In this document: positions 48,484-50,168 of the stretch, piece after piece
How the letters are laid out: each line of letters opens with the position of its first letter
How positions within the stretch are numbered: the stretch's first letter is position 1
Assembly: GCA_934565415.1 (NCBI GenBank)
Contig: CAKTHQ010000016.1
Span: 1 to 50,168 of the forward strand
Direction of reading: 5' to 3'
Origin: an uncultured Oscillospiraceae bacterium
GTDB lineage: Bacteria; Bacillota; Clostridia; Oscillospirales; Oscillospiraceae
Length of the DNA stretch: 50,168 bases
Notes under the pieces: model-generated
The model's database searches: none
Told to the model about the DNA's origin: nothing
Seen by the model: only the letters and a program-made list of their open reading frames with translations
Made by a program: the position numbers and the translations under genes

Positions 48484-49482
48484 CTATTTTTGCAGAGCGC
48501 AGCCGATGGCCCGGGCATAGAGCCAAGGGGATTCCAGCTTGTCTGCCCCGGGTATCAGATTGGAAACGGGCATAATTTCCAGAGAGGTCATATCCGCAAT
48601 GGCCTTCTGCAGGGGTTCCAGCCCTGCGCCGCCGCCGCAGAGGGTAATGCGGTGCAGGCTCCGGTCCCGGTTGTTGTAATTGTAAAAGTTGACGGACTTC
48701 ATAATTTCTACAGCCATCCGGTTGTAGAGCTCATGGCTCAGGTCCAGATCCTGAGCATCCTGGTAGTTGGTCATCAGGTGGGTATGGGCAACGTGGATAT
48801 CCACGCCCCGGCTGTCGGCAATCTGCTGCTCCAGGTTTTGCAGACCCAAATCCACCGTCCGGCGGTTCCGGAACTCGGTGCCCCGGTAGATATGCATCCG
48901 CAGGCCCCTGTGGCCTACATCCACCAGGCAGAAGTCTTCATCCTTGTCCTCCGGATTCTTTTCAATATGCCGGGCAACCAGGGACCCGTAGGCAACCTCC
49001 TCCGGGATGGCATTTACCAGCTTGCAGCCCGCCTGACGGAAGAAAGACCGATACTGCTCGATGGTGGACTTTAAGGCAGCGCAGGCAAACAGGCGCATTT
49101 CCTTGGGGGTATCGCCCTCTTTGATGATTTCCTGCACGCCGTAGTCAAAGTAATACTGGCCCTTTTCCTGGGTCAGGTAGTCCTTAAATTCAAAGGGCAG
49201 GTTGTAGCGCAGCTGGGCATCCGTCATCGGCGGCACCGTCACGTTCCGGGAAAACACCAGGCTGTCCGGCAAAATCACCGCCGCCTTGCCTTTCGAAACG
49301 CCATTTTCCTTTAATGTGGTTTTCAGCATATCCGCCATGGCGTCATTAAACAGAACCTCGCCGTCCCGCACCAGATTGTCCGGCAGCTCGGCACAGGCCG
49401 TCTTCTTGATCTGCCCGCCGGAGCAGGACACAATCTTGACCATGGATTCGCCGATATCGAAAGCTGTAATTTGTCCAGCCAT
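48484..49482 (-). CDS. pilM: PilM-like type IV pilus assembly ATPase-fold protein
   Basis: A 332-residue cytosolic protein of the actin/FtsA-like PilM family. The N-terminal ITAFDIGESMVKIV is the first phosphate loop, LPDSLVFSRNVTVP and LPFEFKDYL follow, and CLVDVGHRGLRMHIY is the second loop, with a late GGGAGLEPL adenosine motif. PilM binds ATP and recruits PilN. The ATG at 49482 has AGGAGG upstream; a longer frame to 49704 is formed by the flanking intergenic repeats. It is the first pilus gene in the window. The assembly ATPases and platform protein (PilB, PilT, PilC) and prepilin peptidase are not here. Confidence 0.86.
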   Translation of the reverse strand: MAGQITAFDIGESMVKIVSCSGGQIKKTACAELPDNLVRDGEVLFNDAMADMLKTTLKENGVSKGKAAVILPDSLVFSRNVTVPPMTDAQLRYNLPFEFKDYLTQEKGQYYFDYGVQEIIKEGDTPKEMRLFACAALKSTIEQYRSFFRQAGCKLVNAIPEEVAYGSLVARHIEKNPEDKDEDFCLVDVGHRGLRMHIYRGTEFRNRRTVDLGLQNLEQQIADSRGVDIHVAHTHLMTNYQDAQDLDLSHELYNRMAVEIMKSVNFYNYNNRDRSLHRITLCGGGAGLEPLQKAIADMTSLEIMPVSNLIPGADKLESPWLYARAIGCALQK

Positions 49483-49509
49483 TTTGTTTCCTCCTAAGTG
49501 TATGAAAAA

Positions 49510-49566
49510 GCTCCTCCCCTCTCCAAGTTTGGAGAGGGTGCCTCCGCAGAGGCGGGTGTGATTGGA
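49510..49566 (+). repeat. intergenic double-hairpin repeat, copy A
   Basis: Starts GCTCCTCCCCTCTCC; the first hairpin is CCCTCTCCAAGTTTGGAGAGGG, written here as stems CCCTCTCC/GGAGAGGG. The second hairpin is GCCTC-CGCA-GAGGC, followed by GGGTGTGATTGG. Same design as copies B and C. Confidence 0.85.
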
Positions 49567-49617
49567 AATGTTCTGTATTTTGAGCAGGTGGATGAATGGT
49601 AGGCACCAAAGGCACGC

Positions 49618-49674
49618 GCTCTTCCCCTCTCCAAGCCTGGAGAGGGTGGCCCGCAGGCCGGGTGTGGTTGGGGA
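49618..49674 (+). repeat. intergenic double-hairpin repeat, copy B
   Basis: Starts GCTCTTCCCCTCTCC with first stem CCCTCTCC/GGAGAGGG. The second hairpin is GGCC-CGCA-GGCC, followed by GGGTGTGGTTGG. The second stem differs from copy A but pairing and the CGCA loop are kept. Confidence 0.85.
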
Positions 49675-49700
49675 GGCTGTAGAATTCATGCCTTGCTTCG

Positions 49701-50090
49701 TCACTTTTCTCTCGGCAAAACATCCTCATAATTACAACCTTCATCCCCATAGCAAAAATTCCAGATTGCTTGGCAAACACTGTCAAACTGTTTGTTTACT
49801 TCGTTGTTGGCAAACCGGAGAACGGTCACGCCAATGCTTTTTAAGTATTTGTCTCTAGCCTCATCTTGGCTTCTACCATCCTCCAAAAAGTGCTGTGTGC
49901 CGTCTATTTCAATTGCCAGCCTCTTTTTTGCAATGTAAAAGTCTACAATATATGGATCAAACACTCTCTGACGGTGTACCCGCATTGGAAATCGCCTTAA
50001 GTACTTATACCAAAGCGCCGCTTCTTCTTTGGTCATTTCCTTCCGCATTTCCCGGGAACGTTTTCTTAAAAAATCGTGCAACTCTTCCAT
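49701..50090 (-). CDS. DUF559-family nuclease-like protein
   Basis: A 129-residue protein of the DUF559 family, which has a restriction-endonuclease-like (Vsr-like) fold. Visible features are the helical N-terminus with MTKEEAALWYKYLR, VHRQRVFDPYIVDFYIAKKRLAIEIDGTQH with the D-ExD/H-type core (Asp55, Glu66, Asp68, His71 region), and VTVLRFANNEV near the end. No target or partner is known from the sequence. The ATG at 50090 follows GAGGCG; a TTG two codons earlier is possible. The gene stands alone between repeat copies B and C and upstream of the pilus operon, so it looks like an inserted unit. Confidence 0.85.
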   Translation of the reverse strand: MEELHDFLRKRSREMRKEMTKEEAALWYKYLRRFPMRVHRQRVFDPYIVDFYIAKKRLAIEIDGTQHFLEDGRSQDEARDKYLKSIGVTVLRFANNEVNKQFDSVCQAIWNFCYGDEGCNYEDVLPREK

Positions 50091-50109
50091 TTCCAATACG
50101 CCTCGTAAA

Positions 50110-50168
50110 AGCGCCTCCCCCCTCCTGCGTGGAGGGGGTGCCGCCCGCAGGCGGCGGGGGTGGGGGGG
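50110..50168 (+). repeat. intergenic double-hairpin repeat, copy C (reaches the window end)
   Basis: Starts GCGCCTCCCCCCTCC with first stem CCCCCTCC/GGAGGGGG around TGCGT. The second hairpin is CCGCC-CGCA-GGCGG, followed by CGGGGGTGGGG. Again stem bases differ from A and B while pairing and the CGCA loop are kept. Confidence 0.82.

Noticed and set aside
49483..49704. N-terminal extension of PilM through the repeats
   Set aside because: The added residues are translations of repeat copies A and B and the true start at 49482 has AGGAGG.

Overview
The window looks like chromosome from a moderately GC-rich Clostridia member, most plausibly Oscillospirales (Oscillospiraceae/Ruminococcaceae type). 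This is inferred from strong AGGAGG ribosome binding sites, sigma-A promoters with 16-17 bp spacers, a divergent ParE-ParC pair, YitT, a BmpA-type ABC transporter, a Gram-positive type IV pilus locus, and secreted proteins with TEP/TTVP linkers, GLUG and InlB-type repeats. Almost everything is on the minus strand, so genes are best read from high to low coordinates. No rRNA, CRISPR array, transposase or integrase was seen.

Layout. 1-300 carries a tRNA 3'-end fragment followed by a terminator, which suggests the edge of an integrated element. 304-3187 holds a Phd/RelE-type toxin-antitoxin pair, an AlkD-like protein overlapped by a truncated M50 peptidase gene, and a membrane protein. 3284-4612 has tRNA-Pro(CGG), a group of hairpins, a zinc-ribbon/TM2 protein and tRNA-Gly(GCC). 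4609-10890 is an operon parE-parC-yitT-lipoprotein; the lipoprotein is a transglutaminase fold that has lost its catalytic Cys and His. 10945-28423 is the centre of interest: 13 co-directional genes behind one good promoter. They encode a small Cys-rich protein, a transmembrane Ser/Thr kinase with an RCC1-like propeller, two paralogues that keep the propeller but only the kinase N-lobe, a PrsW-like membrane protease fused to FHA, two membrane-anchored FHA proteins, an HtrA/trypsin-like protease fused to FHA, a soluble FHA protein, a membrane PP2C, a kinase-FHA protein, a soluble PP2C and a vWA-FHA protein. 28675-32572 is an ABC transporter operon of the BmpA/nucleoside type without its binding protein. 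32615-33200 has a 5'-truncated gltS and a small gene. 33209-37122 is a large secreted subtilase. 37209-49482 is a type IV pilus operon, pilM-pilN-pilO, then a 2,832-residue prepilin-like protein and three minor-pilin-like genes. 49510-50168 has a DUF559 nuclease-like gene between structured intergenic repeats.

How the genes may work together. The 13-gene cluster reads as a trans-envelope phospho-signalling system. Several proteins have an outside module (propeller, protease, vWA or an unknown domain), a membrane segment and a cytosolic FHA or kinase/phosphatase module. The two kinases would phosphorylate Thr residues, the seven FHA domains would bind them and the two PP2Cs would remove them. 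This wiring is an inference from domain content. The pilus operon and subtilase suggest a surface-active organism. The giant pilin may carry an adhesive shaft into or onto a pilus.
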